Shown piece by piece: positions 1-10,608 of a stretch of 64,000 nucleotides of DNA. A program made the translations under genes and the position numbers. Where the stretch lies: positions 124,001-188,000 of the forward strand of contig NZ_CP046115.1 of assembly GCF_009707385.1 (NCBI RefSeq), in the 5' to 3' direction. Within the stretch, counting starts at the first letter, position 1. The number at the start of each line of letters is the position of its first letter. The notes beneath the pieces are model-generated. The model made no database searches, was not told the DNA's origin, and saw only the letters and a program-made list of their open reading frames with translations. This DNA comes from Klebsiella oxytoca (lineage in GTDB: Bacteria > Pseudomonadota > Gammaproteobacteria > Enterobacterales > Enterobacteriaceae).

Positions 1-920
1 GCTTCGCGGCCAATATCAAAACGTGGTTGCGCGACGGTCGTCAATGGCGGATCGCAAAATTCAGACAAAGAGATGTTATCAAAACCAATAATAGACAGAT
101 CTTCAGGAACTTTCAGGCCGCGACGCTTCGCCAGCGATAATGCGCCCAGCGCCATGATATCGCTGTGACAGAAAACCGCCGTCGGAGGTACCGGTAGCGC
201 CAGAAGCTGTTCCAGCGCGTTGGCGCCGGCCTCGTAGGTAAAATTGCCGCGGGCGATATAGTTCGGTTCGACGGTTATCCCGCTACGACGTAGCGCCTGG
301 ACATAGCCCTGCAGGCGGTAATGGCACAGCGGCATCTCTTCCGGGCCTGCAATACAGCCGATACGCCGGTGCCCAAGCTCGTGCAGATAGTTAACGGCGT
401 TAAATGCGGCGGTAAGGTTATCGATATGCACCGTCGGCAGCTCAAGTTCAGGAGCGAATTCATTGGCCATGACCATTGGCGGGAGATTGCGCTGCTCTTC
501 CACGCCCGCATCGAAAGGTAAACGGGAGCCCAGCAGCAGCATGCCGTCGATCTGCTTGGTGATGATAAGGTCAATGAAGGTCTTTTCCTGACGGTTCTGG
601 TGGGCGCAATCGCCTATCAGCACCAGATATTCCTGCTCCGCCGCGGTGACTTCAATACCACGAATAATCTCGCTGAAGAAGGGGTCGCAGATATCCGGGA
701 CAATGACCAGAATGGTGCGCGACTCGTTGCGTTTCATGTTGCGTCCGAGCGATTGCGGCAAATAGCCGACTTCAAGCGCGGCCTGCTCAACCCGGTTACG
801 GGTACTCTGCGAAACCTTATCGGGGTTCATTAACGCTCGGGATACGGTTGCCGTAGAAACGTTTGCCTTTTCGGCAACGTCTTTCATAGTGGCGGCAACG
901 ACCTGTTTTTTGGGCTTCAC
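1..920 (-). CDS. cytR: CytR, LacI-family nucleoside-catabolism repressor (C-terminus cut by window edge)
   Basis: Transcriptional repressor of nucleoside uptake and catabolism genes, which binds DNA together with CRP-cAMP and is induced by cytidine. The reading frame stays open from a GTG at 920 to the window edge (about 306 codons; the E. coli protein has 341), so roughly the last 35 residues are missing. The start reads VKPKKQVVAATMKDVA, followed by a LacI-type helix-turn-helix (VSTATVSRA). The effector domain matches CytR closely, including AGPEEMPLCHYRLQGYVQ and FCHSDIMALGALS. A GGAG lies just upstream of the GTG. It is codirectional with priA downstream of no other gene here, as in E. 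coli. Confidence 0.95.
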   Translation of the reverse strand, partial: MKPKKQVVAATMKDVAEKANVSTATVSRALMNPDKVSQSTRNRVEQAALEVGYLPQSLGRNMKRNESRTILVIVPDICDPFFSEIIRGIEVTAAEQEYLVLIGDCAHQNRQEKTFIDLIITKQIDGMLLLGSRLPFDAGVEEQRNLPPMVMANEFAPELELPTVHIDNLTAAFNAVNYLHELGHRRIGCIAGPEEMPLCHYRLQGYVQALRRSGITVEPNYIARGNFTYEAGANALEQLLALPVPPTAVFCHSDIMALGALSLAKRRGLKVPEDLSIIGFDNISLSEFCDPPLTTVAQPRFDIGRE

Positions 921-1070
921 CTGATTTCTCCTCGCTGACTGGCGCAGACACATCCCTGGCGTTCTGACATCAGCAACATTTTTAACAGATAGTACATCCA
1001 GAGAGTTACAGAATTTTCATGAAAAACGTGATGACGGTTGAATTTTTCGATCCGCCTCGCAAGAGAAGCC

Positions 1071-3266
<2,196 letters not shown>

Positions 3267-3332
3267 TTAATCTTCCTGACTTGAAATCTGGCGGGTTAGT
3301 ATACACATTGTGATAAGGGCTCGCGGATCAGT

Positions 3333-3361
3333 TTGCATATGCTGGTCAAATTCTGTATGAT
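3333..3361 (+). promoter_or_regulatory. Predicted sigma-70 promoter of rpmE
   Basis: TTGCAT at 3333-3338 and TATGAT at 3356-3361 are separated by 17 bp, an almost ideal sigma-70 promoter. It would give a leader of roughly 120 nt before rpmE. This is a sequence-based prediction. Confidence 0.6.
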
Positions 3362-3403
3362 TCGCCGCCTTTGATGCGCTTTGTGCTGCATCAAAATCTA
3401 TTA

Positions 3404-3477
3404 CCCGGGAATTCCCGGGAATTATTAACATCGCGTGGTGTCTGGCGTTAGGGCTGGAAGAGCGACGCGGCCTTAAC
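3404..3477 (+). promoter_or_regulatory. rpmE mRNA leader with palindrome and hairpin (possible L31 autoregulatory site)
   Basis: The leader holds a tandem CCCGGGAATT (3404-3423), whose first 16 bases are a perfect palindrome. A second hairpin pairs GTTAGGGC (3447-3454) with GCCTTAAC (3470-3477) just before the ribosome-binding site. Gammaproteobacterial rpmE leaders are reported to be autoregulated by L31. Assigning that role to these structures is inference. Confidence 0.4.
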
Positions 3478-3480
3478 TGA

Positions 3481-3705
<225 letters not shown>

Positions 3706-3715
3706 TTTGCTGAAG

Positions 3716-3740
3716 AAGCCGCCTCAGGGCGGCTTTTTTG
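3716..3740 (+). terminator. rpmE intrinsic terminator
   Basis: A GC-rich stem AGCCGCC/GGGCGGCT with a short loop is followed by TTTTTT, starting about 10 bp after the rpmE stop codon. Confidence 0.85.
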
Positions 3741-3763
3741 TTTCTCTCGCGCTCAACGCGGGG

Positions 3764-3797
3764 AAAAAAGGGCAGAAGATTTCTTCTGCCCTTTTTT
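3764..3797 (-). terminator. Bidirectional terminator between rpmE and metJ
   Basis: An inverted repeat AAAAAAGGGCAGAAG / CTTCTGCCCTTTTTT sits just past the metJ stop. Runs of A and T on both flanks allow it to work for either strand. Confidence 0.85.
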
Positions 3798-3803
3798 ATG
3801 GTC

Positions 3804-4121
3804 TTAGTATTCCCAGGTATCCGGGTCGATGCCCAGCTCGCGCATAATTTCTTTTGCCGCTTCCGGGATTTCATCGCTGCGCTCTTTACGCAGGTCTTCA
3901 TCGTTAGGCAACGGTTGACCGGTAAAGGCGTGCAGGAACGCTTCGCACAGCAGCTCGCTGTTGGTTGCGTGACGCAGGTTGTTCACCTGACGACGCGTGC
4001 GTTCATCGGTGAGGATTTTTAACACCTTCAGAGGAATGGAAACCGTAATTTTTTTTACTTGCTCACTCTTCTTACCGTGCTCAGCGTATGGGCTGATATA
4101 TTCGCCGCTCCATTCAGCCAT
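3804..4121 (-). CDS. metJ: MetJ, methionine regulon repressor
   Basis: Ribbon-helix-helix repressor that uses S-adenosylmethionine as corepressor and binds tandem 8-bp met boxes. It has 105 aa, the family length. The beta-strand that enters the DNA major groove reads [15 protein letters not shown] near residues 23-37, followed by the [22 protein letters not shown] helices. It is divergent from metB. Met boxes in the intergenic region imply control of metB and probably of metJ itself. Confidence 0.98.
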
Positions 4122-4223
4122 GAGTTACCTTTAATCCTCTGTTCATTAGTTAAGAGCCTGAACGTGGGTCCCGGCCATAATTGCGCGTAGTTTACCGTAG
4201 AGGGGCGCATCTGACATCAGATA

Positions 4224-4348
4224 CTCGTCATACTTCATAAGCTGCATGAGCGTTGGCTGCACTGGTTCACCCCGATCGCTATTGCTTTTAGCTCCTGGAA
4301 TTTCACTCCTTTGCCGCCTGTCTGCAACTCGAATTATTTAGAATATAA
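4224..4348. repeat. ERIC repeat in the metJ-metB intergenic region
   Basis: About 125 bp with the ERIC layout: a left arm with CTGCATGAGCGTTGGCTGC, a degenerate centre with TTCACCCC and TAGCTCCTGG, and a right arm with TTGCCGCC, CTGCAACTCGAATTATTTAG and AATATA. The length fits the usual 126-127 bp. The centre is more degenerate than in the copy upstream of ilvC. It lies upstream of the metB met boxes. Confidence 0.75.
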
Positions 4349-4425
4349 GCCGCTACGGATGCGCGCTAATGCATATAATTTTAACGGCTATTTTCAGTTT
4401 GCTCAATCTATACGCAAAGAAGTTT

Positions 4426-4449
4426 AGATGTCCAGATGTATTGACGTCT
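4426..4449 (+). promoter_or_regulatory. MetJ operator (three tandem met boxes) upstream of metB
   Basis: Three abutting 8-mers, AGATGTCC, AGATGTAT and TGACGTCT, resemble the consensus AGACGTCT. A further TGACGTCA lies at about 4469-4476. This is the arrangement expected for cooperative MetJ binding. Confidence 0.85.
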
Positions 4450-4511
4450 ATTGTGACAATGTTTACTCTGACGTCAGACTTTTCACTGATTGAGCCCAGG
4501 AACTCCCCAAC

Positions 4512-5672
4512 ATGACGCGTAAACAGGCCACCATCGCAGTGCGTAGCGGTTTAAATGACGACGAGCAGTACGGTTGCGTTGTCCCGCCAATACATCTCTC
4601 CAGCACCTATAACTTCACCGGATTTAACGAACCACGCGCCCACGACTACTCTCGCCGCGGTAACCCGACTCGTGATGTCGTGCAGCGTGCGCTGGCTGAG
4701 CTGGAGGGCGGCGCGGGGGCGGTTCTGACCAATACCGGCATGTCGGCAATTTTGCTGGTCACTACCGTATTCCTGAAACCGGGCGATCTGCTGGTGGCGC
4801 CGCACGATTGCTACGGCGGCAGCTACCGCCTGTTTGATAGCCTGGCGAAGCGCGGCTGCTATCGCGTGCTGTTTGTCGATCAGAGCGATGAGCAGGCGCT
4901 GAGCGCCGCGCTGGCGGAAAAACCAAAGCTGGTTCTGGTCGAAAGCCCAAGTAATCCATTGCTGAGAGTTGTGGATATTGCGAAAATCTGCCGTCTGGCA
5001 CGTGAGGCTGGAGCGGTCAGCGTGGTCGATAACACCTTTCTGAGCCCGGCTTTGCAGAATCCACTGGCGCTGGGAGCCGATCTGGTGTTGCATTCATGCA
5101 CTAAATATTTGAACGGTCATTCTGATGTGGTGGCCGGGGCGGTTATTGCCAAAGATCCGGCGACTGTCACCGAACTGGCATGGTGGGCGAATAATATCGG
5201 CGTCACCGGCGGGGCGTTTGATAGCTATCTGCTGCTACGCGGCCTGCGTACGCTTTCACCGCGTATGGAAGTGGCTCAGCGCAACGCGCTGGCGATTGTC
5301 GACTATCTGAAGACTCAGCCGCTGGTGAAAAAACTGTACCATCCGTCTCTGCCGGAAAACCAGGGGCATGAGATTGCGGCACGTCAGCAAAAAGGTTTTG
5401 GGGCGATGCTAAGCTTCGAGCTGGATGGCGATGAGCAGACGCTGCGTCGCTTCCTGAGTGGGCTATCGCTGTTTACGCTGGCGGAATCGCTGGGGGGCGT
5501 TGAAAGTCTGATTTCCCATGCCGCCACGATGACCCATGCGGGCATGTTACCCGAAGCGCGTGCGGCAGCCGGGATCTCAGAGACCCTTCTGCGTATTTCG
5601 ACCGGTATTGAAGATGGTGAAGATTTAATTGCCGACCTGGAAAATGGCTTCCGGGCAGCAAACGAGGAATAA
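4512..5672 (+). CDS. metB: Cystathionine gamma-synthase
   Basis: PLP enzyme that joins O-succinylhomoserine and cysteine to make cystathionine, the first sulfur-incorporating step toward methionine. At 386 aa it is the same length as in E. coli. The PLP lysine is in HSCTKYLNGHSDVVAG near residue 198, and YSRRGNPTRD near residue 46 belongs to the conserved fold. It is the first gene of the metBL operon and lies downstream of the met boxes. The metL start follows the metB stop by 2 bp. Confidence 0.98.
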   Translation: MTRKQATIAVRSGLNDDEQYGCVVPPIHLSSTYNFTGFNEPRAHDYSRRGNPTRDVVQRALAELEGGAGAVLTNTGMSAILLVTTVFLKPGDLLVAPHDCYGGSYRLFDSLAKRGCYRVLFVDQSDEQALSAALAEKPKLVLVESPSNPLLRVVDIAKICRLAREAGAVSVVDNTFLSPALQNPLALGADLVLHSCTKYLNGHSDVVAGAVIAKDPATVTELAWWANNIGVTGGAFDSYLLLRGLRTLSPRMEVAQRNALAIVDYLKTQPLVKKLYHPSLPENQGHEIAARQQKGFGAMLSFELDGDEQTLRRFLSGLSLFTLAESLGGVESLISHAATMTHAGMLPEARAAAGISETLLRISTGIEDGEDLIADLENGFRAANEE

Positions 5673-5674
5673 AC

Positions 5675-8107
5675 ATGAGTGTGATTGCGCAGGCAGGGGC
5701 GAAGGGTCGTCAGCTGCACAAATTTGGTGGGAGTAGTTTAGCGGATGCGAAATGTTACCTGCGCGTCGCGGGGATCATGACGGAGTATTCGCAGGCGGGC
5801 GACATGATGGTCGTCTCTGCCGCAGGCAGTACCACCAATCAGTTGATCAACTGGCTGAAGCTCAGTCAGACCGATCGCCTTTCTGCGCATCAGGTGCAAC
5901 AGTCGCTTCGTCGTTATCAGATGGAGCTGATTTCCGGGCTGCTGTCGCCCGACGCTGCCGATACGCTTATCGCCTTATTTATCCAGGATCTCGAACGCCT
6001 GGCCGGACTGCTGGACGGCGGCGTGTCGGATGCGGTATACGCCGAAGTCGTCGGCCACGGTGAAGTCTGGTCAGCCCGCCTGATGGCGGCGGTGCTGAAT
6101 CATCTTGGCGTAGAAGCCGCCTGGCTCGATGCGCGTAGCTTCTTACGCGCTGAGCGCTCCGCGCAGCCGCAGGTGGATGAGGGCCTTTCGTATCCGCTTC
6201 TACAGCAGCTGATAGCGCAGCATCCGAACAAACGGCTGGTGGTGACCGGGTTTATCTCGCGCAATAACGCCGGGGAAACCGTCCTGCTGGGGCGTAACGG
6301 TTCCGACTATTCCGCGACCCAAATTGGCGCGCTGGCCGGAGCGTCTCGCGTCACTATCTGGAGTGACGTAGCCGGGGTTTACAGCGCGGATCCGCGTAAA
6401 GTAAAAGACGCCTGTCTGCTGCCGCTGTTGCGTCTTGATGAAGCCAGCGAACTGGCCCGTCTGGCGGCGCCGGTGCTGCATGCTCGCACGCTGCAGCCGG
6501 TCTCCGGCAGCGATATCGATTTGCAATTACGCTGTAGCTATACCCCGGATCAGGGCTCGACGCGCATCGAACGCGTGCTGGCTTCCGGTACCGGTGCGCG
6601 CATTGTCACCAGCCATGACGATGTTTGCCTGATTGAGTTCCAGGTGCCCGGCGGTCAGGATTTCAAACTGGCGCATAAAGAGCTGGACGCTATTTTAAAA
6701 CGCGCTCAGCTGCGGCCGCTGGCGGTTGGCGTACACGCTGACCGTAAGCTGCTGCAGTTCTGCTATACCTCTGAAGTGGCCGACAGCGCGCTGAAGCTGC
6801 TGGACGAAGCCGGGCTGCCGGGCGAGCTGCGCCTGCGTGAGAAGCTGGCGCTGGTGGCGATGGTTGGTGCCGGCGTGACGCGTAATCCGCTGCACTGTCA
6901 TCGCTTCTGGCAGCAGCTGAAAGGCCAGCCGGTAGAGTTTACCTGGCAATCAGAAGAGGGCATTAGCCTGGTGGCGCTACTGCGCACCGGGCCGACAGAG
7001 AGCCTTATTCAGGGCCTGCATCAGTCGCTGTTCCGCGCGGAAAAACGCATTGGTCTGGTGCTTTTTGGCAAAGGTAATATCGGTTCCCGTTGGCTGGAGC
7101 TGTTCGCGCGCGAGCAGACTACGCTCTCAGCCCGTACCGGGTTTGAGTTTATCCTTGCCGGCGTTGTGGATAGCCGCCGGAGCTTGCTCAATTATGCAGG
7201 TCTTGATGCCAGTCGCGCGCTGGCGTTCTTTAATGATGAAGCCGTTGAGCAGGATGAGGAGTCGCTATTCCTGTGGATGCGCGCGCATCCGTACGATGAT
7301 TTAGTGGTGCTGGACGTGACCGCCAGCGAGGAGCTGGCCGATCAGTACCTTGATTTCGCCAGCCACGGCTTCCACGTGATCAGCGCGAATAAGCTGGCTG
7401 GCGCCAGCAGCAGCAGTAAATATCGCCAGATCCACGATGCGTTCGAGAAGACCGGACGCCACTGGCTGTACAACGCTACCGTCGGCGCCGGTTTGCCGGT
7501 CAACCATACGGTGCGCGATTTAATTGATAGCGGCGATACCATTCTGGCGCTGAGCGGAATTTTCTCCGGCACTCTCTCATGGCTGTTCCTGCAGTTTGAC
7601 GGCACCGTGCCGTTTACTGACCTGGTCGATCAGGCCTGGCAGCAGGGGTTGACTGAACCGGACCCGCGCGTCGATCTTTCCGGGAAAGACGTCATGCGTA
7701 AGCTGGTGATCCTGGCCCGCGAGGCGGGTTACGACATCGAGCCGGACCAGGTGCGCGTTGAATCGCTGGTGCCCGCCCATTGTGAGGAAGGGTCGGTCGA
7801 TCACTTCTTTGAGAACGGCGAAGAGCTGAACGATCAAATGCTACAGCGCCTGGAAGCGGCGCGCGAAATGGGCCTGGTGCTGCGCTATGTGGCGCGTTTT
7901 GACGCTAACGGTAAAGCTCGCGTTGGCGTTGAAGCCGTGCGCGAAGAGCATCCGCTGGCGGCGCTGCTACCGTGTGATAACGTCTTCGCCATTGAGAGCC
8001 GCTGGTATCGTGATAATCCGCTGGTGATCCGCGGTCCGGGTGCCGGTCGCGATGTGACCGCCGGGGCGATTCAGTCGGATATCAACCGCCTGGCGCAGCT
8101 GCTGTAA
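5675..8107 (+). CDS. metL: Bifunctional aspartokinase II / homoserine dehydrogenase II
   Basis: Catalyses the first and third steps of the aspartate pathway for methionine. At 810 aa it matches E. coli MetL. The kinase domain begins with KFGGSSLAD near residue 17. The dehydrogenase domain starts near residue 460 with the dinucleotide-binding loop LVLFGKGNIGSRWL and ends with GPGAGRDVTAGA. Its start lies 2 bp after the metB stop, so translation is probably coupled, and it shares MetJ control through the operon. Confidence 0.98.
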   Translation: MSVIAQAGAKGRQLHKFGGSSLADAKCYLRVAGIMTEYSQAGDMMVVSAAGSTTNQLINWLKLSQTDRLSAHQVQQSLRRYQMELISGLLSPDAADTLIALFIQDLERLAGLLDGGVSDAVYAEVVGHGEVWSARLMAAVLNHLGVEAAWLDARSFLRAERSAQPQVDEGLSYPLLQQLIAQHPNKRLVVTGFISRNNAGETVLLGRNGSDYSATQIGALAGASRVTIWSDVAGVYSADPRKVKDACLLPLLRLDEASELARLAAPVLHARTLQPVSGSDIDLQLRCSYTPDQGSTRIERVLASGTGARIVTSHDDVCLIEFQVPGGQDFKLAHKELDAILKRAQLRPLAVGVHADRKLLQFCYTSEVADSALKLLDEAGLPGELRLREKLALVAMVGAGVTRNPLHCHRFWQQLKGQPVEFTWQSEEGISLVALLRTGPTESLIQGLHQSLFRAEKRIGLVLFGKGNIGSRWLELFAREQTTLSARTGFEFILAGVVDSRRSLLNYAGLDASRALAFFNDEAVEQDEESLFLWMRAHPYDDLVVLDVTASEELADQYLDFASHGFHVISANKLAGASSSSKYRQIHDAFEKTGRHWLYNATVGAGLPVNHTVRDLIDSGDTILALSGIFSGTLSWLFLQFDGTVPFTDLVDQAWQQGLTEPDPRVDLSGKDVMRKLVILAREAGYDIEPDQVRVESLVPAHCEEGSVDHFFENGEELNDQMLQRLEAAREMGLVLRYVARFDANGKARVGVEAVREEHPLAALLPCDNVFAIESRWYRDNPLVIRGPGAGRDVTAGAIQSDINRLAQLL

Positions 8108-8115
8108 CTACACCT

Positions 8116-8141
8116 GAAAGACCAGGCGCTGCCTGGTCTTT
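8116..8141. terminator. Terminator after metL
   Basis: A perfect stem AAAGACCAGG/CCTGGTCTTT with a short loop, between the convergent ends of metL and the carboxymuconolactone-decarboxylase-like gene. Confidence 0.75.
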
Positions 8142-8146
8142 TCATC

Positions 8147-8518
8147 TCAGTGCGCCGCGAAAACCTCTTTGGCGGCAAACAGGCCATTTAGCGCCGCCGG
8201 GAATCCGGCATACACCGCCATCTGCATAATCACTTCGGTAATTTCCTCTTGCGTCAGACCGACATTTAATCCGGCGGCGATATGCACCTTTAGCTGCGGC
8301 GCGGCGTTGCCCATAGCCGTGAGTGCGGCGATAGTGGCTATTTCACGGCTGCGTAAATCGAGCCCTGGCCTGGCGTAAATATCGCCGAAGGGGAACTCAA
8401 TCAGATAGCGGGCAAAATCGGGAGCGATATCCTTCAGACTGTTGACGACGGCATCCCCGCCTTTGCCATCCACGCGCTGCAGCATTTCCTGTCCGGTGGT
8501 AAAACGAACGCTTGTCAT
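8147..8518 (-). CDS. Carboxymuconolactone decarboxylase family protein
   Basis: A 123-aa all-helical protein of the CMD/AhpD superfamily. The conserved core is seen in LDLRSREIATIAALTAMGNAAPQLKVH (quoted in parts: LDLRSREIATIAALTAMG, then HIAAGLNVGLTQEEITEVI) and the end MAVYAGFPAALNGLFAA. No CXXC pair is present, so it is not an AhpD-type peroxidase-cycle protein. It is closer to gamma-carboxymuconolactone decarboxylase-like proteins, whose true substrates are often unknown. It is divergent from a LysR regulator whose likely sites have the BenM/CatM form, which weakly suggests an aromatic or lactone substrate. It is not present here in E. coli K-12. Confidence 0.8.
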   Translation of the reverse strand: MTSVRFTTGQEMLQRVDGKGGDAVVNSLKDIAPDFARYLIEFPFGDIYARPGLDLRSREIATIAALTAMGNAAPQLKVHIAAGLNVGLTQEEITEVIMQMAVYAGFPAALNGLFAAKEVFAAH

Positions 8519-8582
8519 AGTGTTTTCCTCAGTGTGATGATGCGTGATGAGGAAGGTTAGGGAAGTTTACCGGGCTTGAGTA

Positions 8583-8611
8583 ATACCCTTTTCGTGATAC
8601 CTTTTCAGTAT
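8583..8611 (+). promoter_or_regulatory. Candidate LysR-regulator sites (ATAC-N7-GTAT) in the divergent promoter
   Basis: A perfect ATAC-N7-GTAT lies at 8597-8611 and overlaps the regulator's ATG. An imperfect copy, ATAC-N7-GTGA, lies 14 bp upstream at 8583-8597. This is the T-N11-A form used by BenM/CatM-type regulators. Assignment to the adjacent LysR protein is inference. Confidence 0.55.
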
Positions 8612-9530
8612 GACAAATTCACGTTTACACTCTCTGGATATTCGCCTGCTGCGCTACTTTGCCGTGGTTGCGGAGGAAAATAACATCAGCCGGGCGGCGC
8701 AGCGGCTATTTATTTCGCAGCCGCCGCTGAGCCGTCATATCCGCCATCTGGAAACGCAGCTGGGGGTGACGCTATTTTTGCGCCATACCAAAGGCCTGAT
8801 TCTTACCGACGAAGGCAGGCGGGTTCTGGATATCATTCAGCCGCTGCTGGAATTTCAGGATCGCACTCTGGCAACCTTGAGTCAGCTCTCTGAAAACGCG
8901 CAGCAGCCTCTACGCCTGGGCCTGACGACGGCTTTCGAACAAGGCGTTTTTGCTGCCGTTGAGTCTGCCCTGGATGAGTATTCCCGCGCTTTGTCTATCA
9001 CTCGCCACTCATCACCGGCGTTGGCCCAGCTGGTACGAAAAGGCAAACTTGATGCGGCGCTGGTCGCGCTGCCGCTTAATACCGAAGGGCTTCACCTGTA
9101 TCCTTTGTCGTATCAGGAGCCGCTAATTGCGGCCTTACCTGCATCCTGGCCTGAGACGGGCATGGCAGAGCTTACCTTAAGCGCGCTCAATCATCGGCCG
9201 CTGTTTTGGTTTAAACGCGAGCGTAATCCGGATTTTTTTGACTATACGCGACGCATTTTTGATCGGGCCGGATATATGCCGGCCTACGTAGAGGAGCCAG
9301 CAGAGCATGATGTTCTGCTGGCGCGGATTGCGCGCGGGGAAGGAATGATCTTACTGCCGGCATCATTTTCCGCTATCCAGCGTCAGGGGGTGGTTTTCTG
9401 TCCGTTGCGCGAAGGAGCCAGAATGCCTCTAAGCATCGGCGTCATATATGCGTCTCACCATGCTGAATCCGTGCAAAAATGGCTTCCTCTGCTGGATTCG
9501 CTGGCGTCAGGCGGACTCTCTGGCGACTAG
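8610..9530 (+). CDS. LysR-family transcriptional regulator (BenM/CatM/HcaR-like)
   Basis: A 306-aa LysR regulator. The N-terminal winged helix reads LLRYFAVVAEENNISRAAQR followed by LFISQPPLSRHIRHLE (residues about 13-48), and the effector domain starts near residue 95. The start of the protein and the wing sequence resemble regulators of aromatic degradation. It is divergent from the CMD-like gene with a 91-bp gap, a typical LysR/target pair. Its 3' end overlaps the convergent LacI gene by 24 bp. The inducer is unknown. Confidence 0.85.
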   Translation: MTNSRLHSLDIRLLRYFAVVAEENNISRAAQRLFISQPPLSRHIRHLETQLGVTLFLRHTKGLILTDEGRRVLDIIQPLLEFQDRTLATLSQLSENAQQPLRLGLTTAFEQGVFAAVESALDEYSRALSITRHSSPALAQLVRKGKLDAALVALPLNTEGLHLYPLSYQEPLIAALPASWPETGMAELTLSALNHRPLFWFKRERNPDFFDYTRRIFDRAGYMPAYVEEPAEHDVLLARIARGEGMILLPASFSAIQRQGVVFCPLREGARMPLSIGVIYASHHAESVQKWLPLLDSLASGGLSGD

Positions 9531-10517
9531 CTGACCGGAAAGGGTAATACACTGCGTTTGCTGGGTTGGCTCTTTTATCTTGCGCGTTATCAGAGTGGCG
9601 GCCTGGCGCCCGGTTTCTTCGCTCGCGGAAGAGACGTAGGTAAAGGATGGGGAAGTCAGATTTACGTGCATCATGTCTTCAAAACCGACCAGCGCCACCT
9701 GCTGGGTAAGAAAGACGTCTTTACCAACGGTCCTCCCCACCTGATTAATCCCGCTCAGGCAGCCGATCATCGCATCCGGGGAGTGGCAGAGCAGCGCGGT
9801 GATGGCGTTGTTTTTCTCCAGTAGCTGGCGGGTTGCAACGCTGGCGGCCTGGGTATCATCACTGCAGGCGGGTATAAACTCCTCGCGCATTGTCAGACCG
9901 TATTTCTCGAGCGCGGAGCGAAAGCCCAGGAGGCGCTGCTGGCGAATAAGATCGTTTGCCTGACCACCGATATAGGCAATATAGCGATGGCCGCGCTCGA
10001 TTAAGTAGCGGGTGGCGAGGCTGGCCGCCTGGCGGTTATCACGGATAACCTGGTTGCAGCTTTCCACCAGCGGCGTCTGGGAAACAATAACCAGGGGAAG
10101 CGGATACTCAAGCAGCGGGCCGGGTAATGTGGCGACGTCGGAGGCCAGATAAATCACTCCCGCGACGCCCTGCTGTTTGAAGGAGAGTAAACAGCGCTCA
10201 AGATATTCGCCGTCGTCGCGCGGCTGGCCGAGGAAAACCATGTAGCCTTGCGTTTCCAGCTCCTGCACGATGCTGGCCATCACTTTGATGGAGAAACTGT
10301 CGCTAAAATCGCGCAATATCAGGCCAATAAGATTGGACGTATTCGAACGCAGGTTAGCGGCGGCAACGTTATGAACGTAGCCAAGCTCATTAATAGCAGC
10401 ATTGACTTTTTCAATGGTGGCTTCGGAAATCTTTCCTTTCTGGCGGAGTACCAGCGAGACCGTGGAGACGGAAACACCTGCCATTTTAGCGACATCAATG
10501 ATGCTGACTTTCTTCAA
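9507..10517 (-). CDS. LacI-family regulator of the adjacent PTS gene (MalI-like)
   Basis: A 336-aa LacI-family repressor. The helix-turn-helix is SIIDVAKMAGVSVSTVSLVL at residues 5-24. The VSTVSLVLRQKGKIS stretch and the downstream NVAAANLRSNTSNLIGLI resemble E. coli MalI. The periplasmic-binding-protein-like effector domain follows. It lies 91 bp downstream of the PTS gene on the same strand, with a hairpin between. A 16-bp palindrome in the PTS promoter is its likely operator. The inducing sugar cannot be read from the sequence. Confidence 0.85.
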   Translation of the reverse strand: MKKVSIIDVAKMAGVSVSTVSLVLRQKGKISEATIEKVNAAINELGYVHNVAAANLRSNTSNLIGLILRDFSDSFSIKVMASIVQELETQGYMVFLGQPRDDGEYLERCLLSFKQQGVAGVIYLASDVATLPGPLLEYPLPLVIVSQTPLVESCNQVIRDNRQAASLATRYLIERGHRYIAYIGGQANDLIRQQRLLGFRSALEKYGLTMREEFIPACSDDTQAASVATRQLLEKNNAITALLCHSPDAMIGCLSGINQVGRTVGKDVFLTQQVALVGFEDMMHVNLTSPSFTYVSSASEETGRQAATLITRKIKEPTQQTQCITLSGQLVARESA

Positions 10518-10558
10518 AATCTCTCCCTGAAAAATTCTTTTATGGCAGTCAGATAGAA

Positions 10559-10588
10559 GAAGATCGCCTGCAGAGACCAGCGATCTTC
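10559..10588 (-). terminator. Hairpin between PTS gene and LacI regulator
   Basis: Stem GAAGATCGC/GCGATCTTC in the 91-bp gap. On the minus strand the following bases are only moderately T-rich, so it may attenuate rather than fully terminate transcription into the regulator gene. Confidence 0.5.
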
Positions 10589-10608
10589 CTCACGATAACA
10601 GCTTCTGC

